Assembly: GCA_023053575.1 (NCBI GenBank) | Contig: JAKZAP010000018.1 | Span: 18,938,202-19,002,201, forward strand | DNA from: Branchinecta lynchi | Taxonomy: Eukaryota; Arthropoda; Branchiopoda; Anostraca; Branchinectidae | Reading direction: 5' to 3' | Length of the DNA stretch: 64,000 nucleotides | In this document: one piece after another, positions 54,137 to 64,000 of the stretch | Position numbering within the stretch: position 1 is the first letter of the stretch | Layout: every line of letters begins with the position of its first letter | Translations under genes and position numbers: made by a program | Notes under the pieces: model-generated | Told to the model about the DNA's origin: nothing | Seen by the model: only the letters and a program-made list of their open reading frames with translations | Database searches by the model: none

Positions 54137-55070
54137 TAATTACCGTGGGTCATAGCATGATATTCATTACATACCTGTTCGAGAAAAGTTATAAGACTAG
54201 TACGTAAGAAATACTTGGGTTGCATGATGAAATACATGTGTTGCAATTCGATATCAGGCCGTTCGCCTTGTGCTAAAAAAGGGGAACTCTTCTAATCTGC
54301 CGCCCCCAAACACCTAAAACAATTGAGAAGAGTACTTCTCAATTAGCAAGATTGTCCTTTCAGCAAATTACTTGCTGCGGGAAATTCGTCCGGGACCTGA
54401 GAATTCCTACTCCTTAGGGATAGCGAGTCTAATACATTTTGCCACTTTGGCTGGAAGGCTGGCGCCGCTTCCTCCAGGATCCCATTTCTTTATTGTTCAA
54501 TATTCGGATTGTCTTTCTTCGTTTTCAATTAGAGTAAAAGACCTCATCATTTGGAAATAGCATTCTCTGTGAGTGCATTGTATTCATTTTTCATAATAAA
54601 GAGAAAACCTGCTTTTAGCTGATAACCAACCACTTGGGCAAATTTTTAGAATTTCCATTCCCAAAATTGGCAATTATCAAAATGGCTTGTGAGGAGACAG
54701 GAGAGTCTTGTGATGGGATTAGCTTTCTAGTACATGACTTTTGCCATAAGTAACAGACAATTTTGAGGGAAACGGAAAACATAGAAAATGAAATGGAGGC
54801 TCCGGTTTTCGGAATGTGGGATAAGGAATAGGCCAATTAGAAGAGTGGGATTCTAGTTTTAGACTTTTAAGGTACGCAACACACATAAAAAAGGCCGATT
54901 GGCATTGTCGTATAAGAAGAAAAATCATAACTTAAATCTGTTCATATTGTTGAACTCTACAAGAAACCTGGTTTGTGCCCGAAGGTTGGTTTGAGGACCT
55001 TCGCCGATTCTTGCAATGTAAAAGACTCCGGCCTTTCCTTTTAGAAACAAAATAGGCCAGTCGGAAGTGT
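54137..55070. other. Unassigned sequence
   Basis: No gene or known repeat; overlapping minus frames at 54615-54928 lack domains. Confidence 0.3.
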
Positions 55071-55074
55071 GTGA

Positions 55075-55469
55075 TTACACTGGAACAATGAAACCATACT
55101 TGAACACACCATGGAGAATGCATTTACAGACATAGACACGGAGAGCATTCTTCTCCTGAGCGTGACGTTTTCAAAATAGGGATGTTCATTTCTGGAGGTT
55201 TGCTCATGCAGACTCCAAGACAAAAAGCGCAATTCATTCAAATCGTGTACAGCGCTGGCTGGTTAAAAAATATTCCAGAAGAAGGGTTGATTGGAGACAT
55301 TTGTTCATTTATAAAATTGTTCGGTACTGAAATAAGGACAGATGCAAAATGGAGCAAAAATCATAGCTTGGCAACACTATTTCGTATTTGGATTGGGTTT
55401 TCTGCAGGCAATGTTAACGGAAGTCATACAGATAGGGATGATACTTTGTACTCTTGATTCAGGTGTCCT
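55075..55469 (+). mobile_element. TTAA MITE family F7, copy c (left end degraded)
   Basis: Matches F7 from AACAATGAAACCATACTTGA to GATTCAGGTGTCCT|TTAA. The right TTAA (55470-55473) is shared with the next element. Confidence 0.85.
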
Positions 55470-55473
55470 TTAA

Positions 55474-55821
55474 AGGACCTGTGTAACCTATAATACCAAA
55501 GCAACCTACTTCAACCTACATTTCGTACGGTACATTATAGCCCCTCGAACAAAAACCACACTGATTTTCTCAATTGCCTTGTTTTGCTAACTTCGATGTG
55601 GATCAAGCTGTCGACGGCTATTTGCGAGAAGTTTTTTCACCAGAAAAAATGGTTATTTAAATTTTTTCCATGTTTTCGCTGTAATTGAACGGGTCTCTGA
55701 AAAGGCTTACTACAACCAAAACCGTGGGTTATTTGTTGAAAGCACAGCCAAGTTTTAAAGTATTCATTTATTTTGAAATACTTGTGAAAAAGTTGAAGAG
55801 TTTAGTAGTGCGAGGGGTTCT
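55474..55821 (+). mobile_element. TTAA MITE family F6, copy e
   Basis: Starts AGGACCTGTGTAACC at the shared TTAA; ends GCGAGGGGTTCT|TTAA (55822-55825). Confidence 0.88.
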
Positions 55822-55825
55822 TTAA

Positions 55826-56409
55826 CTAGTAAAACAGACGGAAGCTCTCTGCAGAAGATTATTATTCTGATCTGAAACTTTAAAGAAAAAAAATCGATGG
55901 AACTATTAGAAGAGCCAGTGAAATAATCTTAATACAGCCTAAAAAATAGCCTAGCCGATTTTGTTCACAATACTATGTCAATGAGCTTTTGACATTGTGA
56001 ATTTTTCGCCTCGGATGGATGGTCTGGTCAGAATGTGGTCAGAACTGGATGATGACGAATGAACCTGATCGTCTAATACCTCTTTTTCTGAAGTATTGTC
56101 CAAGTTAACGGATCTGGTTAGGTGTTCTGTTTTGATGATACCAAATTTACGGGGCTCGTAAACAAAGGACATCTGGAAGACTTTTGTCTGTAATAGAAAG
56201 ACCAGCAAATATTTCCTCTTGGGATCTCGTGGAAATCTTTGTTCTTGTTTACAGTGCAACTCGGGAAATGTCAGATAGGCTATCTTTTATGGCGTTATTA
56301 TTTGGTCATAGTGTAATGAGTTCCGAGCTGAACAATTTTAGTACTAGACTGACTCATCGTAACTAAAACCGATGTTTGAACTATAGAACCTACTTGATAA
56401 CACTTACTC
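55826..56409. other. Unassigned sequence
   Basis: No supported gene; a 93-codon minus frame (55978-56259) lacks domains. Confidence 0.3.
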
Positions 56410-56413
56410 TTAA

Positions 56414-56730
56414 AGGACCCGTCATACCTATAATGTCAACGCAACCTACATCTGTGGTCGCTCGGGGAATTCTTAAACCTGAAGACCCGAATTTCATCTG
56501 ATACATTCTCAGCCCCCCCCCCCCCCTCTAACGGCAACTCACTGATTTTCCCACTCGACTCGTCTCGCTATGCGTATCATGCTCCCTACGACTGTTTACG
56601 AGAAGTTTTGTCGTCAGAAAAAAACATAGTAATAAATTTTCCGCTGTACTTGCTATGAGTCAGCGAGGCTTGACAGAGGCTTAAAACAGCCAAAGCCGTA
56701 GGTAATTTGTAGTATCAGTGCGAGGGGTCA
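56414..56730 (+). mobile_element. TTAA MITE family F6, copy g (diverged)
   Basis: TTAA|AGGACCCGTCATACC start, F6 landmarks at lower identity, C-run at 56515-56526, ends GCGAGGGGTCA with the TTAA lost. Confidence 0.75.
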
Positions 56731-57315
56731 TGGATCTTCTGGTTACCCTTCTGCTTTCGCTACATAGCTTACTGCCCATGTATGCAACGAATACTATTCA
56801 GCAGTCATTCTACACATCCTCCTTATTCATCACCAAGTGCATTGTGTGCTCTTTCATTCTCCTGACACATAAACTGTCCAATTGGTATTCAGTAAATTAC
56901 TCGGGGCAGGGAAGAGTATGTGAGAGGATTAGATTTAAGTATACACAGAAATGCTTGCAAGCTTCCATTAGAACATTTAGGCGATTCTCTACAGTTGAAT
57001 TTCTTGTTGAGTGAATTCCAATCGCATTTCCGAGTTTCTATTTACGAGTTCGCATGGAGAGACTGGAACATGCGACGGAATATTATAAAGAGACTGTGTA
57101 AATTTATGTCTTTGTCCAACTCAAGTTAAAGACCGTTATAGGAGTTCGGCATAGAAGGAATCTGTCCTACTTGAATTTTGATAGTAACTCGACCAGATGA
57201 TTGCCGTCTCACCAGTCCAGTAGTGTTTTTTTTTCCTACCCGCGTAGCATTTTTTTCAAATTTTTCAAACTATATTTGACACCTACTTGATGCTACGTTC
57301 CTCCCCCCTCGATGA
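56731..57315. other. Unassigned sequence
   Basis: A 98-codon + frame (56718-57014) has no domain and starts in a repeat. No other signal. Confidence 0.3.
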
Positions 57316-57321
57316 AATTAA

Positions 57322-57762
57322 AGGACACCTGAATGAAGAGTACCAAGTATCATCCCTATCTGTATGGCTTCTGTTAACATTGCCTGCAGAAAACCCAATC
57401 CAAATACGAAATAGTGTTTCCAGGCTATGATTTTTGCTCCATTTTGCATTTGTCCTTATTTCAGTACCGAACAATTTTAGAAATGAACATATGCCTCCAA
57501 TCGACCCTTCTTCTGGAACATTTTTTTAACCAGTTAAGCCATAACGTATATGTAGAAAAAATTCTAAGACGATCCGGCCAGTGCTGTACAAGATTTAGAG
57601 GAATTGCGCTTTTTGTCTTGGAGTTTGCATGTGCAAACCTCCAGAAACGAACATCCCTATTCTGAAAACGTGACGCTCAGGAGAAGAATGCTCTCCGTGG
57701 CCATGTCTGTAAATGCATTTTCCATGGTGTGTTCAAGTATGGTTTCATTGTTCAGGTGTCCT
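57322..57762 (-). mobile_element. TTAA MITE family F7, copy d
   Basis: TTAA 57318-57321 and 57763-57766. Ends AGGACACCTGAATG and TTCAGGTGTCCT. Confidence 0.9.
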
Positions 57763-57766
57763 TTAA

Positions 57767-58229
57767 ATAGTAACTTTCCCTAATCTTTCCTTATAGATGA
57801 CATTTACAGTTAATATTTTGAAAATATTTTACGCAACTATTGTTCTAACAATATTAAATTTAACTACCATACTTTAAACTATTGATATTTTAGAATAAAA
57901 AAAAATGTTTCTGGTTTATTGGTCACGGTACAAGGCCCTTGTGTAAAGTGCCATCTATGTATTATTACAACTATTGAATAAATTTTCTTCATTACCATTA
58001 ACCTAATCATATTTTTTCAAACCCAATATCCCCCCCTCATAAATAAAAACTTTGCTACGCTTACAGTTCAAACAGTCAAAGTTTATAGGTTCGATCAGGA
58101 ATATTTTGGCAACTATTTTTAGCACTCTAATTAAAGCACTGCCTGTTATACCCTTCCGTCCTTAAAGCACCTCTCTTGCAGTGGCAAAAAGTAATGCAGC
58201 GGCAGTACAAGACGATATCAACCTCTACT
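57767..58229. other. Unassigned AT-rich sequence
   Basis: No gene or repeat recognised. Confidence 0.3.
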
Positions 58230-58500
58230 CAGTGACAGGATTCCTAAGACTCCTTAAAGTTGTCAATCTGTCTGTCTGTCCTTCTGTTAGCACGATAACT
58301 CTCGAAGGGGTTGAGATATTTTTTGCCGTGGCTTTGTTTTGTTTACAGGTTGGATTTACCGTTAAGGAGGCATATTGAAGTGATATATGAGCTTAACTTC
58401 TTTTCGAGAAGTAGTTCGCCCGGTAGGCTACCCGGCGAAAACAGTAAATTCCGTAAAAGTTTCTCCTGAAGTCGTAGAGGTTCAATGTAGGAGCAAGGAG
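58230..58500 (-). repeat. S130 repeat fragment
   Basis: TGTCCTTCTGTTAGCACGAT, AACTCTCGAAGGGGTTGAGA and AGTAGTTCGCCCGGTAGGCT in S130 order. Confidence 0.6.
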
Positions 58501-58529
58501 ACATTCTGATTCCCTTTTTTTTTTCTTAA

Positions 58530-58909
58530 GGTCCTGTATTCCCTATAATAATAATGCAACCTACTTCCATAATCACTCCATATTTAAACCCGGAGACCCC
58601 AATTTCGTACGGTACAGCTCACCCCTCTAACAGAGCCACTCTGATTTTCTCACTTGCCGTGTTTTGCTACCTTCGATGTGTATCAAGCTGTCGACGGTTA
58701 TCTGTGAGAAGTTTTCCATCAGAAAAACCGGTTATGTAAATTGTTTCCTTGTTTTCGCTACAAGTCAACGGGTATCGGAAATGGCTTAAAACAGCCAAAA
58801 CCGTGGGTTATTTTTAGCGTTATTTTTCAGTGTAGTTTTAAAGTATTCAGATATTTTAAAATACTAAAGTTGAAATACTGTAAGTTGAAGAGTAAATGCG
58901 AGGAGTCCT
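58530..58909 (+). mobile_element. TTAA MITE family F6, copy f
   Basis: TTAA 58526-58529 and 58910-58913. GGTCCTGTATTCCC start, full set of F6 landmarks, end GCGAGGAGTCCT. Confidence 0.87.
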
Positions 58910-58913
58910 TTAA

Positions 58914-59240
58914 CCATTTTTATATGTGAATGGTGAAGCCTGTCATTTTTGTACCTGGTCTTTTGTAAATCTCAGTCCGTCATTATCTTGCTGCTTTACA
59001 TGTTTGAGAGAAAGTTCTCGTCGCTTTACCTTCTTGCCAAAACTGAACTTCGTTTCCCAAGAATTGTTCTTATGTCCCCCGTGTTCGTGTCCGAGAAACA
59101 GTACATACAATCGATTGCAAAAACTATGTTGCGTGCTATTCAAATAGCTTAACACACGGAAACCGTCAACCTGGGTTAACTAGATAGTATCAATTCACTG
59201 GAAAGACGTGAATCGAACTTCTGTCTGAGTCATGCTATCA
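58914..59240. other. Unassigned sequence
   Basis: Overlapping 67-73 codon frames on both strands and three phases; none has a domain. Confidence 0.3.
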
Positions 59241-59242
59241 TA

Positions 59243-59399
59243 CACTGTAAAAGTTTCTCCGAAAAAGGATGCAGTATTTGCTACTGGGATTAATATTATC
59301 TCTATTGGGATAAAATTAATCCGAATTTGGGATAACCTTATCTCAATAAATACAAGATTAATCCCAGAAGCAAATACTTCAAGATTTTATTTTACAGTG
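59243..59399. mobile_element. TA-flanked MITE F12, copy d
   Basis: 157 bp, ends CACTGTAAAAGTTTCTCCG and TTTTATTTTACAGTG between TA dinucleotides. The interior has GGGATTAATATTATCTC and GATAA steps. Confidence 0.85.
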
Positions 59400-59579
59400 T
59401 ATCTGTATTTGTATTACATTTAGACAGATTCATCATCTGAGATTCTTATTCGGCGATATTTCGCCAGAGCTAAAAATTCTGAATTGAGACAGTATTTTTA
59501 AATGTGCTGCTTCAGTCTGCCTTATAGTTAAATCCAGATCTGCAAATTTGTTAGTTACATTTGGATCACAAAGGTAAAT

Positions 59580-59695
59580 TTTTGATCATACCGAAGAGAA
59601 CCCTTGTCAAGAAAGACGCCAAATTGACATTTCAAGTGAATGACCGATTTACCACCAATAAACATGGTTCGGAGTCAGCTTGGCCTAAGAAATAC
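59580..59695 (+). mobile_element. Penelope-like terminal-repeat fragment (diverged)
   Basis: CCGAAGAGAACCCTTGTCAA followed by GAAAGACGCCAAATTGAC, and TCAGCTTGGCCTAAGAAATA at the right. Confidence 0.45.
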
Positions 59696-59779
59696 TCTGG
59701 TCTGTAGTTACACCTGACAGGCTTGGGACGATTGGAGGAAAGATGTGAAGCCGATTGACCAAGGTCAACCCTTCTATGT

Positions 59780-60042
59780 GGTGTTGACTAAACTTTAGCT
59801 GATTAACTACGGCTCGTGACGTCACACGAAAAGTTAATATTTTCCATTTACTAACGGAATTGATTGTCCCTAGAACGGTTTACAAGTGTAAACGCGTCCG
59901 GCGCCTCGCTGGCCGCTCATCTCTATATGTATAGGTACAAATATATATTCTGCAACATTCATTTAATCAAATTTCCCTATTTCTCTCATGACGTCACGAA
60001 AACGTAACGGGCCGTAGATAATAAGCTAAGGTTTAGTTTCCA
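59780..60042 (+). mobile_element. Long-TIR MITE with TGACGTCA palindromes (F14), copy b
   Basis: Flanked by CCTTCTATGT at 59770-59779 and 60043-60052, a 9-10 bp duplication as in Mutator-like elements. Inverted ends GGTGTTGACTAAACTTTAGC and GCTAAGGTTTAGTTTCCA. GTGACGTCAC and ATGACGTCAC sit at mirror positions. Confidence 0.82.
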
Positions 60043-60244
60043 CCTTCTATGTAGTTCTATGAACGTAGACGACTCTAAGAAGTTTGACAAATAACAAATA
60101 ACACCAGATGCGCATTTGATGGATTGAACATTCTTGCCCATAAAGTTGGGTGCAGAGTACGGAGTAATATCGATAAAAGAAAAGGAGGAAAGCGAAGACA
60201 CTAAACTACGAAAAACAGCGTAAACTAATTAACCAACATTGCTA

Positions 60245-60690
60245 GGAGAGAGAGACAAATTTTAATATATAATAGAATTTACCAAAAAAAATCAATATCA
60301 TAACAGATTTTCCACGAGAAAATCTATAGAGATTAGTTTGTGGCATGACTCAATAATTTAATCACTTAGCACAATTGTATTGGGAACAAAAAGAAAAGGG
60401 AAAAAATAAATGCAATACTATACATAAACTGGGGCTGAAACTGGTAATGAGTAAATATTAAGGATTCTTGTTGTGTAGTGTTCACGTTTAATTGTTTGTT
60501 ATTTAAGTCATAGGCTAGGTGGATAATAAGTTGTTGTGTTTAGTTATTTCTTTATTTGATACAAGTAGTAATAATAAATTGCAGCACAAGTCCTTAGGAC
60601 TTTCTTTTGCTGCAATGGGATATTAGTAGTGTTATTCGGTTAAAAATAAAAACCTACCTACCTAGAAAAAAAAAAAAAAAAAAAAACTAT
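60245..60690 (+). repeat. Retroelement 3' tail ending in poly(A)
   Basis: The first part is the inverted sister of 13955-14215. It continues through GCAGCACAAGTCCTTAGGAC and CCTACCTACCTAG into an A-run of about 22 at 60664-60685. Possibly one LINE 3' UTR or two adjacent ones; class unknown. Confidence 0.5.
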
Positions 60691-60790
60691 ATAAAGAAAC
60701 ACAAATTTGTTCATTATTATAGATAAATAGAAGACAATTAAGCCTCGTGACAATCCAGAACCAATTCATACCCAAGGTAACCCTCTCCCC

Positions 60791-60900
60791 TCACCAATCT
60801 TTACTCATCAAAAAACTTTTCATCTTATTTTTAAATGAATATACACTCTCGGCCATCCGAGTGCTCTCCGGCAGATTATTTTCTGAACACAGAACTTGAC
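60791..60900 (-). mobile_element. LINE fragment, C-terminal end of the reverse transcriptase ORF
   Basis: The minus frame reads SENNLPESTRMAESVYSFKN, KMKSFLMSKDW and a stop, the same type of ORF tail as at 46753 (also ending in Trp-stop). 5' part missing. Confidence 0.65.
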
Positions 60901-61855
60901 CGTTATTCAACAATCGGTTTTGAACTTTCTGATTATCTTGAGCGAGTTAGTGGTGAACTGCATTTTCTACGCAATACGAGTAGAGGGAGCGGAAGTAAGA
61001 ATGCATAAGTTCAGAGTTCCAGAGTTCAGAAATACCGCCCCATGTAAGATATTCAATAGCTTAAAGCCGGCCTCAAACTACGCTGTGTCTGCGTGAAGTC
61101 AGTTTACTCTCATGATACGTTTCGTTTTTTTTCTTACGTCAAATTGTCATAAACAATGACACAGCTATACATAAGTCTACTTCCTTTAGGTTATTAATTG
61201 TTGAGTCTGTAATGTAACCCCATTCTTATTCCAGGCTCAATCTGCTTCGTTTATTTCAACTGCCCTAGGCACGCGTTTGCTCAAAGCTTCCAATCAACTC
61301 CAAGGTGTTACTCGTTGAGAGCGCCTCCGGCGTACGTAGCTCAGCACTGACGTCATCAGTTGAAGCTCAGCTTTCGATTCGTGAGGACGGGAATTTGAAT
61401 TTGCGTCTACCGTGCTAAGTGCGCTGTGTATTGACGTCATAGAAGAATAACGAGAACGTGATCAGTCTGCTGGCGGTAGCAGGCTAGTAATAGAACAAAG
61501 TGACAAATGTTATTGGGCGTTACTGCAGTCACGAGTAGTTGTGCCATGGGTGATTGCTCCTGTTCTTTCGAATTTAATTGGAGACTTAAGGTTGAGTGTT
61601 CTGAGTATGGCAATAATACTCGCAGTATCTGTGACCTGTCTTTTTGGGATCCCAAACGAAAGTGCTGCAGACCTTTGACATCGTAATTGTGTCCGGATCC
61701 CTGTGATCAGGATTACTCCTGAACTGATGGAGAAAAATCCGCGATCCCACAAAGTGGATGTGGTTCAAAACGAGTGTTTCCTCGATCGTTTGTGCCGACC
61801 ATAAGCTTGTTTTAGCGACCAAACATTTTTTTTTCTTGTGGCTCGCACTGTGACT
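60901..61855. other. Unassigned sequence
   Basis: Two CTGACGTCA(T)/TTGACGTCAT sites at 61348 and 61432. Minus frames 61437-61822 overlap and lack domains. Confidence 0.3.
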
Positions 61856-61857
61856 AA

Positions 61858-62158
61858 GAGCGTGTTCTACCCTTCTAACAATACCAGCTACTAGTTACTA
61901 TTTCATTTCCAACCTCACGAAAAGTTACTACGCTGCCCGTTCCAACCTTCTCGAAATAGTAACTAATTATTTGCTTACCATGCTCGGGAGCGTAGTAAGC
62001 GTGGTAACTACGCATCTCTGTAACGTGATTGGTCAGATTTGCCCGTGGCATGATATTCTGCTGGAAAATAAAAAAATACTTCCTGCCTTGACGGCAAAAA
62101 AAAACAGAATTTGTGACGTCGTGCGTAGTAACTACGGTAAGTAGGGTGGAACGCGCTT
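61858..62158 (+). mobile_element. MITE family F3, copy c
   Basis: 301 bp, ends GAGCGTGTTCTACCC and GGGTGGAACGCGCTT, 3-bp duplication TAA at 61855-61857 and 62159-62161. Confidence 0.9.
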
Positions 62159-62161
62159 TAA

Positions 62162-63290
62162 ACAACACGAGGTGATATTCGGTTTTGTGGCTCGAATTCG
62201 GTGGAAATTCATATTTAGCGGCAATAATAAAATTAGCTACTTCGTAAAGCAGAAGGCCACAAAGTTAGATCTTTCTAGGGGTGTGAGTGTAGGCAGGTTT
62301 AAGCCTGGTGTTATATTTATTGGGATATTATTTTTATTTATTTGTATGATCATTGGACGTTGCCGCCAAACAAAAGAGTTAAAACGGCGTTACGCGAGTT
62401 TAGATTTGTTGGCAGTGTGTGAGGCGCACACTTTTTTTCTCTGTGATAAACACTCAGAAACATTTGGTGCCTAAACGATGCGGAAATATTTCGCAGATTG
62501 AGATTTTCCTCAACATTTACGAGTCGGGCAGGGCTTTAGACATGTTGGGACGCAGAAACTTCATTCGTTAAGTTGGTTGAGGTGTGATAGAGATCAAAAT
62601 GAAAGTGCTCTTGGCTCGAACTAATGTTTAGATTGGAATACCTGGAAATTTACTAATTGCCTGACAAAATGTTATTAGGGGGTCGATGCATAGGTGAAAC
62701 AGCAGCCTGAATCTCTCACTGTCTTCGTTTTTCTGACCACGTGAATAATCGCCGGAATTTCATTAAAAACCGAAATTGTATGGAACTAACCAAGCGGGGG
62801 GGGGGGGGGGGGGGGGTAAAAGTACAAGTAGAATGATATTAGTTTTTGGTTCGGCTTAATATGCAATCTGGCGAAAAAAAAAAACCTGATCAACCTACAT
62901 ATTTTCTTCCGAATATTTTGTCGGCAGACTGATAAACGCACCTGACCCTGCCAAACTGTAAGTAGAATGAGGGGATCGGCACTTCCAGCATTTTCAGTCG
63001 CATATGCGGTCATTCCGGTAAAACTATGATAACTGGAACAAGAATGTTAGAATACACTATCCCATTTATCCTATTCCAATCCCATCGATCCACTTGTCTT
63101 GTTTTCCTTCCAGTAAAATTTGATCTGCTAGAGTCGTGCAGTTCACGCTTTTCGTATTAGGTGGCTAAGTACCATTTTGCGTGCGTCGTTTCGTCATTTT
63201 CCCTCCTTTTCGCGGATATTAATGCATCGTTTTTTTACTGCCTGAGACTCGTTCGGAAAAGTGCATGAAAATAAGTTTAAATTGACTTTA
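62162..63290. other. Unassigned sequence with a G-run
   Basis: A G-run of about 21 at 62796-62816. A 100-codon + frame (62172-62474) has a hydrophobic stretch but no domain; not called. Confidence 0.3.
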
Positions 63291-63291
63291 A

Positions 63292-63369
63292 GGGCGTGTT
63301 CCACCCTACTTACCTTAGTTACTACGCATGACGCCCACGAATTTTGGCTTCTTGGCATCAAGGCTGGAG
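63292..63369 (-). mobile_element. MITE family F3 fragment (copy e)
   Basis: GGGCGTGTTCCACCCTACTT, ACCTTAGTTACTACGCATGA: the right end of F3 in reverse, cut off where the S130 repeat begins. Confidence 0.7.
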
Positions 63370-64000
63370 TTTTTGGGATCCCAAAACGTAAGTGGAGGGA
63401 TACCTATGACATCGGAAAAGTTGTCCGTCTGTCCGTCCGTTTGTAAGCACGATAACTCTCGAAGGGAATGAGATGTTTTGATGAAACTTGGTGTGAGGAT
63501 TTGTTGGGTCGTCGGACCAGTCAAGTTCGTAGATGGGCTTTTTAGCCCTACATTTAGGGGTGGGGGAGGGGGTTCAAATTAAGGGGCAAACAAAATATTT
63601 TGAAACAGCTAATGTGATAGTCGATTATAGGGTAAGAAGACATGCTGAGCACAATGGTGAAAACCATTTTGTCATCGGACGAGAAGTTCGCCCGGAATCC
63701 GGCCAAAATCGGAAAGTTTGTTAAAAGTAATAGTTTAATTTGAAGTTGATTAGATGTTTGATTTAAGGGTAGGAAGACATGCTGAAGACGATGGTGAAAA
63801 CCATTTTCTCGACGGACAAGTAGTTCACCCGTAATCCGGCGGAAACCGGAAAGTTTGTTAAAATTAAAAGTTTTATTTGAAGTTGATTAAATCTTTGACT
63901 TATGGGTAAAAAAAACGTGCCGAACACGATGGTGAAAATCATTTTCTCGCCGGACAACTAGTGCGCCCGGAATTCGGCCAAAACCGGAAAATTTGTTAAA
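63370..64000 (-). repeat. S130 repeat, copy d (reversed, runs off the window)
   Basis: GGGATCCCAAAACGTAAG start, CCGTCTGTCCGTCCGTTTG, GTAGATGGGCTTTTTAGCCC, then units every ~137 bp with CCCGGAATCCGGCCAAAA-type cores near 63691, 63828 and 63966. Continues past the window edge. Confidence 0.75.

Noticed and set aside
62172..62474. 100-codon frame with a hydrophobic segment as a small membrane protein
   Set aside because: It starts immediately after a MITE, has no homology I recognise and no promoter or splice evidence.

Overview
This is nuclear DNA from an animal, almost certainly an invertebrate. It is AT-rich, the one recognisable gene is split by kilobase-scale GT-AG introns, and non-autonomous transposons fill much of the rest. 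The gene is an LMO4-type LIM-only cofactor. Its basic Gly-Arg-Pro tail looks to me more like arthropod than vertebrate LMO4, but that is from memory and the host assignment is tentative. No bacterial, plasmid or phage features were seen, and no CRISPR array, rRNA or intact tRNA gene.

Gene layout. LMO4 lies on the + strand in three coding exons: 10870-11024, 18952-19176 and 32160-32484. All junctions are phase 2, and together they give a 234-residue protein with an N-terminal tail, two LIM domains and a short basic tail. A splice acceptor just before the first coding exon and a donor 27 nt after the stop suggest further untranslated exons on both sides. Introns of 7.9 and 13.0 kb hold transposons, some within 17-30 bp of splice sites.

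Transposons. (1) At least 19 copies of three families (here F5, F6, F7) insert at TTAA and share AGGAC-type ends, as if moved by one piggyBac-like enzyme. (2) Several families have 8-bp target duplications typical of hAT elements. (3) Others have TA duplications (mariner-like), 3-bp duplications, or a roughly 10-bp one (Mutator-like). (4) Penelope-like remnants are dispersed throughout; one short copy has inverted arms, a 12-bp duplication and the N-terminal part of a Penelope ORF. (5) There are 5'-truncated non-LTR retrotransposon fragments. (6) Mobile blocks with internal tandem repeats (periods about 130, 145, 193 and 430 bp) recur. Nesting is frequent and gives a relative insertion history.

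Region by region. 1-10.8 kb: repeats, a 193-bp satellite broken by a LINE, and Penelope pieces. 10.8-32.5 kb: LMO4 and its transposon-rich introns. 32.5-64 kb: downstream intergenic (or untranslated-intron) DNA dominated by nested MITEs, with no second gene I can support. Most ORFs over 60 codons are transposon sequence or chance. Boundaries were read by eye: those tied to a target duplication should be exact, others may be off by tens of bases.
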